The notes beneath the pieces are model-generated. The model was not told where the DNA came from. It saw only the letters and a program-made list of their open reading frames with translations, and ran no database searches. From positions 372,001 to 436,000 of the forward strand of contig JACRPS010000003.1 in the NCBI GenBank assembly GCA_016223085.1: a stretch of DNA of 64,000 nt. Reading direction: 5' to 3'. The stretch is from Chloroflexota bacterium (lineage in GTDB: Bacteria; Chloroflexota; Anaerolineae; Aggregatilineales; Phototrophicaceae). Below are positions 63,836 to 64,000 of the stretch, piece after piece (position 1 is the stretch's first letter; each line of letters starts with the position of its first letter). Both the position numbers and the translations under genes were made by a program.

Positions 63836-63869
63836 CGTTGAGCAGTCAGCGTTCAGCAGTCACCCATCA
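63836..63869. repeat. Short tandem repeat
   Basis: TTGAGCAGTCAGCGTTCAGC and AGTCACCCATCAG, decayed heptad units between dps and the cytochrome gene. Confidence 0.5.
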
Positions 63870-63896
63870 GCCTGGTTTGTAAAAATCTTCGTCCGT

Positions 63897-64000
63897 CTAC
63901 TGCGCCGCTGACAGCCACGTCCATAGATGCAGCACGTAGGCATCCGGCAGTTCTTCCCGGCTGAAAGCGGGCATCGTTTCGCTGCCGCGCCGCACCTGTT
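63897..64000 (-). CDS. Class I cytochrome c, C-terminal fragment (cut by window edge)
   Basis: The last 33 codons of a minus-strand gene are visible, ending with TAG at 63897-63899. The protein ends with RRGSETMPAFSREELPDAYV followed by LHLWTWLSAAQ. The Met-Pro with a following helix is the pattern of the axial Met ligand and C-terminal helix of class I cytochromes c. The haem-binding CxxCH would be outside the window. Confidence 0.7.
   Translation of the reverse strand, partial: QVRRGSETMPAFSREELPDAYVLHLWTWLSAAQ

Overview
The window is about 62% G+C and gene-dense, with small clusters and single genes on both strands. It looks like a chromosomal contig of a Chloroflexota bacterium, probably Anaerolineae-like (inference). 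The evidence is secreted proteins with Thr/Pro-rich stalks, LysM plus YkuD wall enzymes, TIR and NB-ARC (STAND) proteins, a bacterial Elp3 homologue, several M42 peptidases and many intergenic palindromes. I found no rRNA, tRNA, CRISPR array, transposase or prophage.

Layout. 1-557: start of a multihaem cytochrome c, cut by the left edge. 0.9-4.0 kb: a STAND ATPase and a TPR protein with a 4-base overlap. 4.0-7.0 kb: DUF427 protein, LysM protein and an L,D-transpeptidase. 7.0-9.8 kb: an S9 peptidase flanked by two inverted copies of a three-hairpin repeat. 10-14.9 kb: large sensor kinase, Na+/Ca2+ exchanger-type protein, flavin-type protein and a low-GC orphan. 15-19.3 kb: PBP1C, VanZ-like protein, signal peptidase I and a coiled-coil protein. 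19.5-24.7 kb: TIR-FGE fusion, LysM lipoprotein, TVP38-type protein, a His-containing membrane protein and a TfoX-N protein. 24.9-29.9 kb: RHH-membrane protein, lipoyl-less E2-like acyltransferase, Ser/Thr kinase and FAD oxidase. 30.3-34.4 kb: acetyltransferase pseudogene, Trm9-like methyltransferase, DUF305 protein and Elp3. 34.4-38 kb: HEAT-TIR protein, STAS-like protein and two tandem stalk proteins. 38-45 kb: three M42 peptidases with a large membrane protein and a PhzF protein. 45-50.9 kb: sensor kinase, esterase, AAC(6')-like acetyltransferase, HAD phosphatase, glycosidase and a membrane protein. 51-54.2 kb: threonine dehydrogenase-like SDR, then tsaE-tsaB-rimI. 54.2-60.4 kb: large secreted protein, two glycosyltransferases and wecB. 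60.5-63.7 kb: P-type ATPase and Dps. 63.9 kb to the end: C-terminus of a class I cytochrome c.

Themes. Wall and surface building: YkuD, PBP1C, VanZ, LysM, LepB, glycosyltransferases, WecB. tRNA modification: Elp3 and a Trm9-like enzyme near position 34 chemistry, and TsaE/TsaB for t6A37. Signalling or conflict: two TIR fusions, a STAND-TPR pair, a Ser/Thr kinase and two orphan sensor kinases.

The most unusual layer is non-coding. There are more than 20 copies of a 28-30 base palindrome with covarying inner stems. Two of these sit inside a 96-98 base element with terminal inverted repeats. There is a separate three-hairpin element of about 100 bases in three copies, and many short heptad-like tandem repeats. 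One tandem repeat array is translated in frame inside the Trm9-like methyltransferase. All assignments were made by eye from motifs; no database search was run.
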